A DNA stretch of 8,480 nucleotides from positions 1-8,480 of the forward strand of contig DYJG01000089.1 in NCBI GenBank assembly GCA_020723225.1, read 5' to 3'. This document shows, piece after piece, positions 1 through 6,041 of this stretch (positions within the stretch are counted from its first letter, which is position 1; each line of letters starts with the position of its first letter). The stretch is from Desulfobacca acetoxidans (lineage in GTDB: Bacteria > Desulfobacterota > Desulfobaccia > Desulfobaccales > 0-14-0-80-60-11). The position numbers were made by a program, and so were the translations under genes. The notes beneath the pieces are model-generated. The model had not been told where the DNA came from and made no database searches. It was given only the letters and a program-made list of their open reading frames with translations.

Positions 1-202
1 CCCGGTTATTTTCGACCCGCCTCAGATAGTCGAGCACCACGGCCACTCCGTGCTTGCAGCCCGGTCCGTAAGGACAGGTGCAGACCGAATCCAGCAGGCC
101 TTCTTCATCCACGACCACCCGAGTTGCATAGCGCTCCGAACCGTCCACCCAGGCGATCAGGCCAGCGTCGTCCGTTACGGCCAGATCAGCGACATGCGAC
201 TG
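1..202 (-). pseudogene. SWIM zinc-finger protein, 5'-truncated fragment
   Basis: The reverse strand encodes about 67 residues that continue beyond position 1. They include a clear SWIM zinc-finger signature: C-T-C-P-Y-G-P-G-C-K-H, i.e. the CxC...CxH zinc ligands, followed by a hydrophobic helix (GVAVVLDYL). SWIM domains bind zinc and act in DNA or protein binding. The preceding stretch (DLAVTDDAGLIAWVDGSERY) looks like the usual region before the finger in bacterial SWIM proteins. The frame is closed by TAG at 205-203, with no ATG, GTG or TTG before the conserved part begins. The N-terminal portion expected in this family is therefore missing or frameshifted. Directly upstream lie two tandem repeats that could mark an insertion or deletion. 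I read it as a decayed gene, but the part beyond the window edge cannot be judged. Confidence 0.65.
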
Positions 203-222
203 CTAAGATGCATGGCTGGAGT

Positions 223-262
223 GACGACAAAACGTAGTCAATCGACGACAAAAAGTAGTCAA
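223..262. repeat. Two 19-bp tandem direct repeats (possible IS end)
   Basis: Two copies of a 19-bp unit lie at 223-241 and 244-262 with a 21-bp period. Both start GACGACAAAA and end GTAGTCAA, and they differ at one position (C versus A). Multiple short direct repeats near an end are typical of transposase-binding sites in IS21-family elements, and the reverse-strand form (TTGACTACTTTTTGTCG) resembles that style. No transposase gene is visible in the window, so this would be a remnant or solo end. The adjoining SWIM fragment loses its 5' part next to this site. The element type is inference; the repeat itself is seen directly. Confidence 0.6.
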
Positions 263-756
263 ACTGGCTGAATTAAGGCCGGCTCCAGCAGCACAAAACC
301 TCGGTCAAAGAGATTGCGGATTGCCATGAGGAGGATGCTGTCCTCAATTAATTTTAATTAGCCTGATTACTCTAAAATGCCTGGCGAAATTTTCGCCAAA
401 TTTCACCCAGGGCCAAAGGGGCCTTCTGTCCAAGCCCTTGAAATTATTAGGCATGCAGGTGCCTATTTTTACAGGAAATAGCCCCGTTGGGACTACCATG
501 TGATTCCAATAGGTTGCATGTCTACGTGACCTTGGAATCCCTGGCGGATACACCAGGTGGATAAACTGAAGCTCTTTGAGCGGCAACTCAAAGAGCCTCA
601 ACTTTTTTGGGGCCCACCACAGGAAAAAGTTGGAAGGGGCCAGGGGCACAACACCGCGCCCGCCTCCTTACCCCTGCGAAAATCCTCATCCTCCAGGTGC
701 AGGGAATGCCCCACAGTGTTTTTTCTCCCAGCAGGCCGTAATGTTACTCAGTCTCT
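263..756. other. Gene-poor intergenic region with clustered inverted repeats
   Basis: No convincing coding sequence was found in about 490 bases. It carries a series of small inverted repeats: an odd palindrome GGCGAAA-t-TTTCGCC at 383-397; a 6-bp stem at 409-414/420-425; TAGGCA/TGCCTA at 448-465 followed by five T; GATTCCAA/TTGGAATC at 502-509/532-539; CACC-a-GGTG at 551-559; a perfect 10-bp stem at 571-596; and CAACTTTTT/AAAAAGTTG at 599-607/624-632. The 571-596 hairpin has a T run at 603-608, so it could act as a weak plus-strand terminator. The region may be a dispersed structured repeat or the 3' side of the minus-strand exporter gene. No known RNA family is recognised. Confidence 0.45.
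571..596. repeat. Perfect 10-bp hairpin with 6-nt loop
   Basis: GCTCTTTGAG at 571-580 and CTCAAAGAGC at 587-596 are exact reverse complements separated by CGGCAA. Six T residues follow at 603-608 on the plus strand, six bases after the stem. That is slightly far and the stem is not GC-rich, so an intrinsic terminator is possible but weak. No plus-strand gene reads into it from within the window. Confidence 0.5.
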
Positions 757-1719
757 TTAAAAGAAGAACCCCACAATATATCTTAAGGCCAATCCAGAAA
801 TGATTATTCCCAAGCCGATGCGGATGAGGATGGCGGAGATGAATTTCTGCAACCTGGCGCCGATGTACATGCCGCAGAACCCGCCGATCCCGAAGAGCGC
901 GCCCAGGGCCAAGTCCGGAGTCACCGACTGCCCCTGGCAAAATGGAGCAATGCAGTAGTAAATCCCCACCCCCGCCACCGAGGTGATAAAAGTGCCCATG
1001 AGCGCGGCGCCGGCGATGGTATAAATGGGCAAACCGAAGATGGCCGCCACAAAGGGGGCAATGATGGCGCCGCCGCCGATGCCGTAAGTGCCGCCGATGA
1101 GACCCACCGCCAGGGCCAGGGCAAACAGGGCGGGAGCACTGAAAGAGAAGGTCTCCCCTAAGAATTCATAAGATACCCGCCTCCAACTCCAGGCCGCGGT
1201 CTTGACCCGGGCGGCAAGGGGCAGGCCGCGGCCGCTGCTCTGGCCGCTGGCTGCCATAACTGCCTTCAGCTTTTCCTGGACCTGGGCCTCGAATTCCTGG
1301 ATTTTGGCCTTCTTGCGCTTGGCCATGGGAGTCTGGTCATAGAGCAGCCGGAGGCCGATATAGAGCAGCACGCAGCCCACGAAGAGCTTGAAGTTTTTGG
1401 GGTCCGGCAGCCACTTGACGCGGATCAGGGCGCCGAATAGGAGGCCTGGCAAGGTCCCCAGGATCACTACCCAGGTGAGGGGCCAGTTCATGCGACCTTC
1501 CCGGAGATAGCGATAGACCCCGCTGGGAATGGCGACAATATTGAACACCAGGTTGGTGGGGCTGACCGCCGGGCTGGTGAAGCCCAACACACTCACCTGA
1601 AAAGGCAAGAGTAAAAAAGCCCCTGAGACTCCGCCCATGGAAGTGAAAGAGGAGACTACCAGGGCGACCAGAAAAGGCACGGCAGGATGCGTTTCAACTC
1701 CGCTAACCGGGAAGAGCAT
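757..1719 (-). CDS. TSUP/TauE-SafE family anion exporter
   Basis: This is a 320-residue inner-membrane protein of the TSUP (TauE/SafE, DUF81) family, whose members move sulfonates, sulfite and other oxyanions. It has the two-repeat plan of the family. The first half carries the glycine-rich opening SSFTSMGGVSGAFLLLPF (residues 23-40). The second half carries GLIGGTYGIGGGAIIAPF (206-223). Between them is a charged, probably cytoplasmic linker (about 131-190), which is long for this family. The ATG at 1719 follows a strong site, AAAGGAGATACCCC. The gene is divergent from the TunR-type regulator at 1841-3016, and TunR proteins of one group are known to repress TSUP genes. I infer that it exports, or protects against, tungstate/molybdate or a similar oxyanion. 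Family assignment is firm; the substrate is inferred. Confidence 0.9.
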   Translation of the reverse strand: MLFPVSGVETHPAVPFLVALVVSSFTSMGGVSGAFLLLPFQVSVLGFTSPAVSPTNLVFNIVAIPSGVYRYLREGRMNWPLTWVVILGTLPGLLFGALIRVKWLPDPKNFKLFVGCVLLYIGLRLLYDQTPMAKRKKAKIQEFEAQVQEKLKAVMAASGQSSGRGLPLAARVKTAAWSWRRVSYEFLGETFSFSAPALFALALAVGLIGGTYGIGGGAIIAPFVAAIFGLPIYTIAGAALMGTFITSVAGVGIYYCIAPFCQGQSVTPDLALGALFGIGGFCGMYIGARLQKFISAILIRIGLGIIISGLALRYIVGFFF

Positions 1720-1766
1720 GGGGTATCTCCTTTGATCTCGGATAGAGAGAAAATTGCTCTATAAAA

Positions 1767-1796
1767 CTAACACGAATTTTGATATATTAATGTCAA
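1767..1796. promoter_or_regulatory. Predicted 30-bp TunR operator over the exporter promoter
   Basis: The tunR/TSUP intergenic region contains an imperfect inverted repeat of 11-bp arms, CTAACACGAAT (1767-1777) and ATTAATGTCAA (1786-1796), around an 8-bp AT-rich spacer. Seven of eleven arm positions match in reverse complement. This is the geometry of XerC/XerD-type sites, and the published TunR motif is 30 bp long. On the minus strand the right arm contains a perfect -35 box TTGACA (1796-1791). A weak -10 box TGTTAG (1772-1767) sits 18 bp away, so bound protein would cover the whole promoter and repress the exporter gene. The outer boundaries and the -10 call are inference. Confidence 0.55.
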
Positions 1797-1840
1797 TATA
1801 GCAGCCGGCGAAAAGAGGTGTCAAGAAGATTTGGAACCCC

Positions 1841-3016
1841 TTGCCAAAAAGTCTAAGATTATTAAAAATGCTGGAGACGCTGTTTCCCCAAGAGCATGCT
1901 ATGGATGGAAAAAAACGAGAGACGAAGCCGCCGGCATCTGATAATCGGCCTTTGCCGATACGGGAGAGCGCCAGCCATAGCCGGATCGTGGCCGTTCCGG
2001 ATGGGAGCCGCTGCCTGGATACGGTTCAGCTTAATCAGTTGGAGGAATCTTTTCGCCGATGGTTAGAGGCCGCGGTCAGACGGGATGTGCGCCTGTCCCG
2101 CAAGCGCATCTTGCTTATCTTTCTGCTGATTCGCTATACCGGCGCGAAGTTGAATGAAGTGTTGGAACTCAATCCCTTTCAAGACATCGACCCCGATAGA
2201 CAATCGGTGGTTTTCGGTAAGGAGGACGTCGCCCCTGACGGGGCAGCCCGGGAAGTCCAGATGCCGGAAAGACTTTCTCAAGAGATTCAGGCTGCTTTAC
2301 AGGATGCCGCTTTCCAGCAATCTCTATCCAGTTTATTCCATGTTGACCCCGGCCATGTCCGCCGCAAGTTCTATGAACGCGCCTCAGCCTGTGGTTTTCC
2401 CAAAGAACTGGGGGGGCCGGACGCGATTCGGAAATCCCGGGCGGTGGAACTGATGCAAAGCAACGTGCCCTTGCCGGTGGTGCAACGCATATTGGGCCAT
2501 TCGACCCCCAATTTAACTGCCGCTTTGGTTTCTTTTGCCGATGAGGACATCCGCCAGGTGACCCGGATTTTTCTGGAGAAGGAATCCCGGCGGAAGACCA
2601 GCGCCCGTAATACTTTTTTCGGTAAGATCAGTATTATTCAGAAAGGGGACATTCAGGCGAAAGTGGAACTGGTGACCTTCGGCGGCTATGCAGTGACCAC
2701 GGTGATTACCAATGACAGCCTGGCAAGATTGGGGCTCAAGGTGGGGACCCTGGTTATCGCCGAAATCAAGGCTCCCTGGGTAGTTTTGCAGAAAGGTGAT
2801 GAAGAGCCTGAGAGCAGTGCGGAAAATAAGTTTCACGGAACTATCGAAAGAATTATTAAAGGCAAGGTCACCACTGAGTACGTAGTCAAAATTGCCGATG
2901 GGACGCAGTTGTGCTCCCTGGTAACCAGCAAAAGCAGCCGCAAACTCGGTCTTCAGGAAAATGATCCGGTCTGGGCTATTTTCAACAGCTTTTCCGTGGT
3001 GTTGCATCTGGACTAG
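1841..3016 (+). CDS. tunR: TunR-type tungstate/molybdate-responsive regulator (recombinase-like DNA-binding domain + two Mop domains)
   Basis: Residues 61-245 resemble the catalytic domain of XerC/XerD tyrosine recombinases: RYTGAKLNEVLEL (98-110) matches the first Arg box, DAIRKS (194-199) the second, and QRILGHS (215-221) the His box. The active site is broken. The first Arg is Lys103, the His of the H-x-x-R box is absent, and no Tyr occurs between 221 and 250 where the nucleophile belongs. The domain should therefore bind DNA without recombining it. Two Mop/TOBE oxyanion-binding repeats follow at about 254-318 and 325-391 (SARNTFFGKI... and SAENKFHGTI...), as in ModE. This is the TunR architecture, known from sulfate reducers as a sensor of tungstate and molybdate. 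The start is uncertain: TTG 1841 gives 391 residues, while ATG 1868 or ATG 1901 would spare every domain. The gene converges on the Fe-S gene with 21 bp between stops. Confidence 0.85.
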   Translation: MPKSLRLLKMLETLFPQEHAMDGKKRETKPPASDNRPLPIRESASHSRIVAVPDGSRCLDTVQLNQLEESFRRWLEAAVRRDVRLSRKRILLIFLLIRYTGAKLNEVLELNPFQDIDPDRQSVVFGKEDVAPDGAAREVQMPERLSQEIQAALQDAAFQQSLSSLFHVDPGHVRRKFYERASACGFPKELGGPDAIRKSRAVELMQSNVPLPVVQRILGHSTPNLTAALVSFADEDIRQVTRIFLEKESRRKTSARNTFFGKISIIQKGDIQAKVELVTFGGYAVTTVITNDSLARLGLKVGTLVIAEIKAPWVVLQKGDEEPESSAENKFHGTIERIIKGKVTTEYVVKIADGTQLCSLVTSKSSRKLGLQENDPVWAIFNSFSVVLHLD

Positions 3017-3037
3017 CAGCAGGGGATCTCCTTGCCG

Positions 3038-3592
3038 CTATTCCGCGTCCAGGGTCCGCCAGCCGAAGGTTTCGAGGTAGGCCTGGAGCTTTTCCCGTTT
3101 TTCCCGGTATCTTTCTTCCGCCAAGGGAGGGCAGTCGTTGAGGGAGATTTCGCCCTCCCGCAAAGCCGCGGCATAGGCCATACAGGTGGCGTAGCCGCAA
3201 AGTTTGCAGTTGCTCATGGGCGTCAGCTTCAAAATCTCGATAACTTTGAGGCCGGCCTGGCTCATGTAGCGCGGGGCGATTTGGTCCCGGCGACCGTAAA
3301 TATCGTTGATCTGCCCCTTGATCCATTCCAGGAGGGCATGGCATTCTTCTATGTCTTTGGCTCCCCGGATGGCGATTTTTTGGGGGTGCAGGGTGATCCA
3401 TTTGCCGTTGGAGAGCTTGAGCAGGAGCACCTGGTTGGTTTGATCGTAGTCCCAGCCGCCCAACTCGGCGTTCACATAAGGGAAAGAGGGGGAGATGTCC
3501 GCCTGGAAAGTGGCGATGGCGTGCAGTACTTCCTTGGAGGAGTCCATTTTGGGGCGGAAGATGTCGAAATTGTCGATCTTCTCCAGCAACAT
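3038..3592 (-). CDS. Small 4Fe-4S protein with a corrinoid-protein-type cluster motif
   Basis: This 184-residue soluble protein has Cys129-x2-Cys132-Gly-x3-Cys137-x16-Cys154 (CKLCGYATC...C). That spacing is the 4Fe-4S motif (PF04060) found in the corrinoid iron-sulfur protein of CO dehydrogenase/acetyl-CoA synthase and in RnfB. The N-terminal 120 residues are not a domain I recognise. The ATG at 3592 lies 9 bases after the stop of the mini-thioredoxin gene, with AAGG just upstream, so the two are probably co-translated at the end of the operon. A role as electron donor to, or acceptor from, the neighbouring thiol proteins and permease is inference. The operon ends here, tail to tail with tunR, and no intrinsic terminator is visible in the 21-bp gap. 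Confidence 0.8.
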   Translation of the reverse strand: MLLEKIDNFDIFRPKMDSSKEVLHAIATFQADISPSFPYVNAELGGWDYDQTNQVLLLKLSNGKWITLHPQKIAIRGAKDIEECHALLEWIKGQINDIYGRRDQIAPRYMSQAGLKVIEILKLTPMSNCKLCGYATCMAYAAALREGEISLNDCPPLAEERYREKREKLQAYLETFGWRTLDAE

Positions 3593-3601
3593 GGTTCGCC
3601 T

Positions 3602-3835
3602 TCAGGAGATTATCTTCTTGATCTCGTCCACGCTGGGGACCTTGCCCACCACTTTCACTTCCCCGTCCACCACCAGGGCCGGGGTGATGAAGACGCCGAA
3701 GGCCATGATCTTGTTTAACTCAGAGACCTTTTCCACCTCGAAGTCTCCGCCCGCGGCCTTGGCGGCCTCCTCGGTGCGCTTGGCCAACTCGATGCACTTG
3801 GGGCAGCCTGGGCCCAGAACCTGTAATTTTTTCAT
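3602..3835 (-). CDS. Mini-thioredoxin (redox-active disulfide protein)
   Basis: This 77-residue protein is of the small archaeal/MTH895-like thioredoxin family (thioredoxin_3). The active site GPGCPKC has Cys11 and Cys14, and the cis-proline loop FITPALVVDG has Pro52. There is no signal peptide, so it is cytoplasmic. The start was set at ATG 3835 because GGAGGG lies five bases upstream. An in-frame TTG at 3868 would add 11 basic residues (RSKITKRRVV...) and has no comparable ribosome site. It lies between the permease and the Fe-S gene. Such mini-thioredoxins often accompany DUF318 permeases, where they may deliver thiols or reduce a bound metal(loid); that role is inference. Confidence 0.88.
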   Translation of the reverse strand: MKKLQVLGPGCPKCIELAKRTEEAAKAAGGDFEVEKVSELNKIMAFGVFITPALVVDGEVKVVGKVPSVDEIKKIIS

Positions 3836-3893
3836 GACAACCCTCCGTTTTGTTATTTTGCTTCTCAAATGAACTGCAGTGCCTCATCCCCCG

Positions 3894-3914
3894 ATCCCTG
3901 ACCCCTGACCCCTG
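3894..3914. repeat. Three tandem heptamers
   Basis: ATCCCTG, ACCCCTG and ACCCCTG follow one another in the 84-bp gap between the permease and mini-thioredoxin genes. This low-complexity run starts six bases beyond the permease stop codon. It may be a dispersed intergenic repeat; no function can be read from it. Confidence 0.55.
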
Positions 3915-3919
3915 TATTT

Positions 3920-5323
3920 CTACCCCACCAGCCAGCCGAAACCCATACCGGCGCAGGTGGAGATAACGACGATAATGCTAACGAACACTGCGGTCTTTTT
4001 CCAGCCCATGACCCGGCCGATGACGATCATGTTGGGGAGCGATAAAGCCGGGCCGGCTAATAGCAACGCCAGGGACGGTCCTGGCGCCATGCCCATTTTG
4101 ACCAGGGCTTGAGTGATGGGAACTTCGGTCAAAGTGGCAAAGTACCAGAAAGCGCCAATCAAGGCGGCGGTGAAATTGGACGCCAGGCCGTTGTCTCCCA
4201 CCAGGGAGGCCACGTATTGGGGCGGGATGAGCGCGGAAACAAAGCCCACCGCCAGCACCCCGCCGTAAAGCAGCGGAGCCAGGAGCTTGGTGAACTCCCA
4301 GGTGTTGTGCAGCCACTCGTCGATCTCCTCTTTGGTGAACCAGCGCCAGAGCATGAGGAGAATCAGCAAGAGTATGGCCCCGGCGATGTAAAACTTGACT
4401 TGAGCCACTGTCATAGTGAGGCTTTGCTCCCGCTCCAGGCGCTCCAGGCGCTCCTTGGGGATGGTCACCTGGTATTCCTTCTTTTTGCCGTCCCAGTCCT
4501 GGGCGAGCTGGAAGATCAGATCGTTGGAACGCTCCTCCAGAACCACCGCCTCCACCTTTTGCCCGTCCTTCAGGTGGATGGTGACGTCCCGGGGGGTTAC
4601 CCAGGCCGCGAAGATCAGAAAAAACACCAGGCTGAAAAAGAACACGCAAGTTTGCCAAAAGGGACGCCGGGGCGCCTCGGGAGGCGGTAATTGCATGGCC
4701 GCGGTCACCTTGGCCTTTTCTTCCTTGCGGAAGATGAAGGCCATGGCCAGGCCCACCAGGAAGGCGAAACCCACCGCGCCGATGACCCGGGCCAGGCCCA
4801 ATTCAAACCCCAGCACCCGGGCCGTAAGAAAAATGGCCAGGATGTTGATGCCCGGGCCGCTGTAGAGGAAGGCCGAAGCCGGGCCCAAGCCTGCGCCCAT
4901 GTGGTAGATGCCCGCGAACATGGGCAGCACCGAGCAGGAGCACACCGCCAGGATGGTGCCGGAGACCGAGGCCACGGTGTAGGCCACGAACTTGTTGGCC
5001 GTGGGCCCCAGGTAGCGCATCACCGAAGCCTGGGACAGAAAAGTGATGATGGCCCCGGCGATGAACAGGGCCGGCACCACGCAGGTGAGGGTATGATTGC
5101 GGGCGTAGGCCTGGAGCATGAGAAAGGACTCCAGGACGGCCTCCTGCACCTTGGGCTTCCCCAGGGGCAGATAGTAGGCGAAGAGAAAGATCCCCACAAA
5201 GAGGAGAAAGATTTTGCCTTCCCGGCTCAGCATTAAATCCTTACCGGCCTTCCAGGCGGTGATCCAATATGACTCCTGCGGTTCCAGGTCCAGGGCCGCA
5301 GCCTTTTCCGAAGTGTGATCCAT
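3920..5323 (-). CDS. Permease of the ArsP/DUF318 (YraQ-like) family with an inserted soluble domain
   Basis: This is a 467-residue polytopic inner-membrane protein of the permease family PF03773, which includes ArsP exporters of trivalent organoarsenicals and putative Cu/Zn exporters. The half-repeat signatures are CSCSVLPMFAGIYHMGAGLG (128-147) with SGPGINILA, and the second-half loop LLAGPALSLPNMIVIGRV (421-438). Cys128 and Cys130 form a C-x-C pair inside a membrane segment and are plausible soft-metal ligands. Residues about 243-306 form a hydrophilic, mostly beta-strand insert (VTIHLKDGQKVEAVVLEE...) between helices. The start is set at ATG 5323, preceded by AAGGA seven bases away; an in-frame GTG at 5347 adds eight residues. 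With arsM and several thiol proteins in the cluster, methylarsenite or another soft metal(loid) is the likely cargo. The substrate is inferred. Confidence 0.85.
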   Translation of the reverse strand: MDHTSEKAAALDLEPQESYWITAWKAGKDLMLSREGKIFLLFVGIFLFAYYLPLGKPKVQEAVLESFLMLQAYARNHTLTCVVPALFIAGAIITFLSQASVMRYLGPTANKFVAYTVASVSGTILAVCSCSVLPMFAGIYHMGAGLGPASAFLYSGPGINILAIFLTARVLGFELGLARVIGAVGFAFLVGLAMAFIFRKEEKAKVTAAMQLPPPEAPRRPFWQTCVFFFSLVFFLIFAAWVTPRDVTIHLKDGQKVEAVVLEERSNDLIFQLAQDWDGKKKEYQVTIPKERLERLEREQSLTMTVAQVKFYIAGAILLLILLMLWRWFTKEEIDEWLHNTWEFTKLLAPLLYGGVLAVGFVSALIPPQYVASLVGDNGLASNFTAALIGAFWYFATLTEVPITQALVKMGMAPGPSLALLLAGPALSLPNMIVIGRVMGWKKTAVFVSIIVVISTCAGMGFGWLVG

Positions 5324-5357
5324 TATATATTCCTTATCCTTAATCACAGATCCAATT

Positions 5358-5903
5358 TTAGACTCCGAATCCTTTCAACTTTTCCTCCAATTTATAAGGG
5401 TCAACAATCTCCGGTGTCTTGGCTTTGGTCAACCAAAGCTTGAGTGTTTCCTTATTTGGCAGGTTGCCTGCAATCTTAACCTCATCATTAATCATGAGGG
5501 CTGGGGTGCCAAATACCCCCAGTGCGGCGATCTCCTGTTTATCCCGGACGTGCTCCACCTCTGCCAACAAACCCAACTCTCCCAGCGCGGCCATAACGGT
5601 CTGTTCCAGTCGGTCTAAGCAAGAGCAGCCGGGCCCCAGGAGCTTGACGTGCAGACCGGTGCGTTCCTCCTCCACCGCCTCTCCCAGGGCCTTCTTAAAT
5701 TCCCGCAAGAAGGCCTTTTTATACGCTTCCGCAGCAGAGTCGGGAAGATAATTCCGTGGTTTGAGTTTCTCCAGGAGGGCCTGGGCGATTTCCGCGTCGG
5801 GGCGACCCTGCCGGGATCGCAGTTCTTCGATGGCGGCTTTCAGGCCGGTAATGCCGACCCGGAATGTGCCCAGTGAGATTTGAGTGATATCATCGTCAGG
5901 CAT
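5358..5903 (-). CDS. Two-part thioredoxin-like protein with C-S-C active site
   Basis: The protein has 181 residues. Residues 1-83 are a charged, largely helical N-terminal part (ISLGTFRVGITGLKAAIEEL...) that I do not assign to a known family. Residues 85-158 are a mini-thioredoxin domain parallel to the 77-residue protein in this cluster: HVKLLGPGC at the active site, GVFGTPALMIND with cis-Pro134, and a final helix. The expected C-x-x-C is C-S-C-L here (Cys93, Cys95, Leu96), so the second Cys is one position early and normal disulfide chemistry is doubtful. No signal peptide is present. The ATG at 5903 follows GGAG at a long spacing (13 bases). The gene lies 34 bases before the permease start and is probably its partner. 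Metal(loid) binding rather than redox activity is a possible role. Confidence 0.75.
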   Translation of the reverse strand: MPDDDITQISLGTFRVGITGLKAAIEELRSRQGRPDAEIAQALLEKLKPRNYLPDSAAEAYKKAFLREFKKALGEAVEEERTGLHVKLLGPGCSCLDRLEQTVMAALGELGLLAEVEHVRDKQEIAALGVFGTPALMINDEVKIAGNLPNKETLKLWLTKAKTPEIVDPYKLEEKLKGFGV

Positions 5904-5931
5904 GGGTAGTGTTCATCTCCGGTCCTGATAA

Positions 5932-5970
5932 AGATAGACCTCACGCAAAGACGCAAAAGCGCAAAGTAAG
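5932..5970 (+). repeat. Dispersed repeat, copy 1 (CACGCAAAGACGCAAA type)
   Basis: The core CACGCAAAGACGCAAA at 5942-5957 recurs exactly, in inverted orientation, at 8291-8306. Similarity extends to 39 bp (5932-5970 against 8316-8278) with 32 matches by eye. The copy sits in the 138-bp gap between the HMA gene and the two-part thioredoxin gene, which holds no other feature I can support. The repeat has a short internal period built on GCAAAG. Confidence 0.75.
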
Positions 5971-6041
5971 AATCAAAAATATCGAAATGAAGTTGCTTCC
6001 TTTTTACAAGCTGTAGTATGGCTTTCCAGCCTTTGTGCACA

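Noticed and set aside
50..271. 73-codon plus-strand frame
   Set aside because: It is antisense to the clear SWIM zinc-finger coding sequence and runs into the tandem repeats.
344..649. 101-codon open frame on the minus strand
   Set aside because: It starts with GTG without a clear ribosome site, overlaps the hairpin cluster, and its composition (Trp, Pro, Arg, His rich) does not look like a folded protein. It is more likely repeat-derived.
1841..3016. Active phage integrase or XerC/D recombinase
   Set aside because: The active-site Tyr, the first Arg and the H-x-x-R His are missing, and two Mop domains are fused at the C-terminus.
4109..5236. Long plus-strand frames opposite the permease (up to 193 codons)
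   Set aside because: These are antisense shadows in GC-rich DNA with His/Gln/Gly-rich composition; the minus-strand frame carries clear family motifs.
5971..6041. Intrinsic terminator after the HMA gene
   Set aside because: Only a 4-bp stem (GGCT/AGCC, 6020-6031) is seen, with no T run in the right place.
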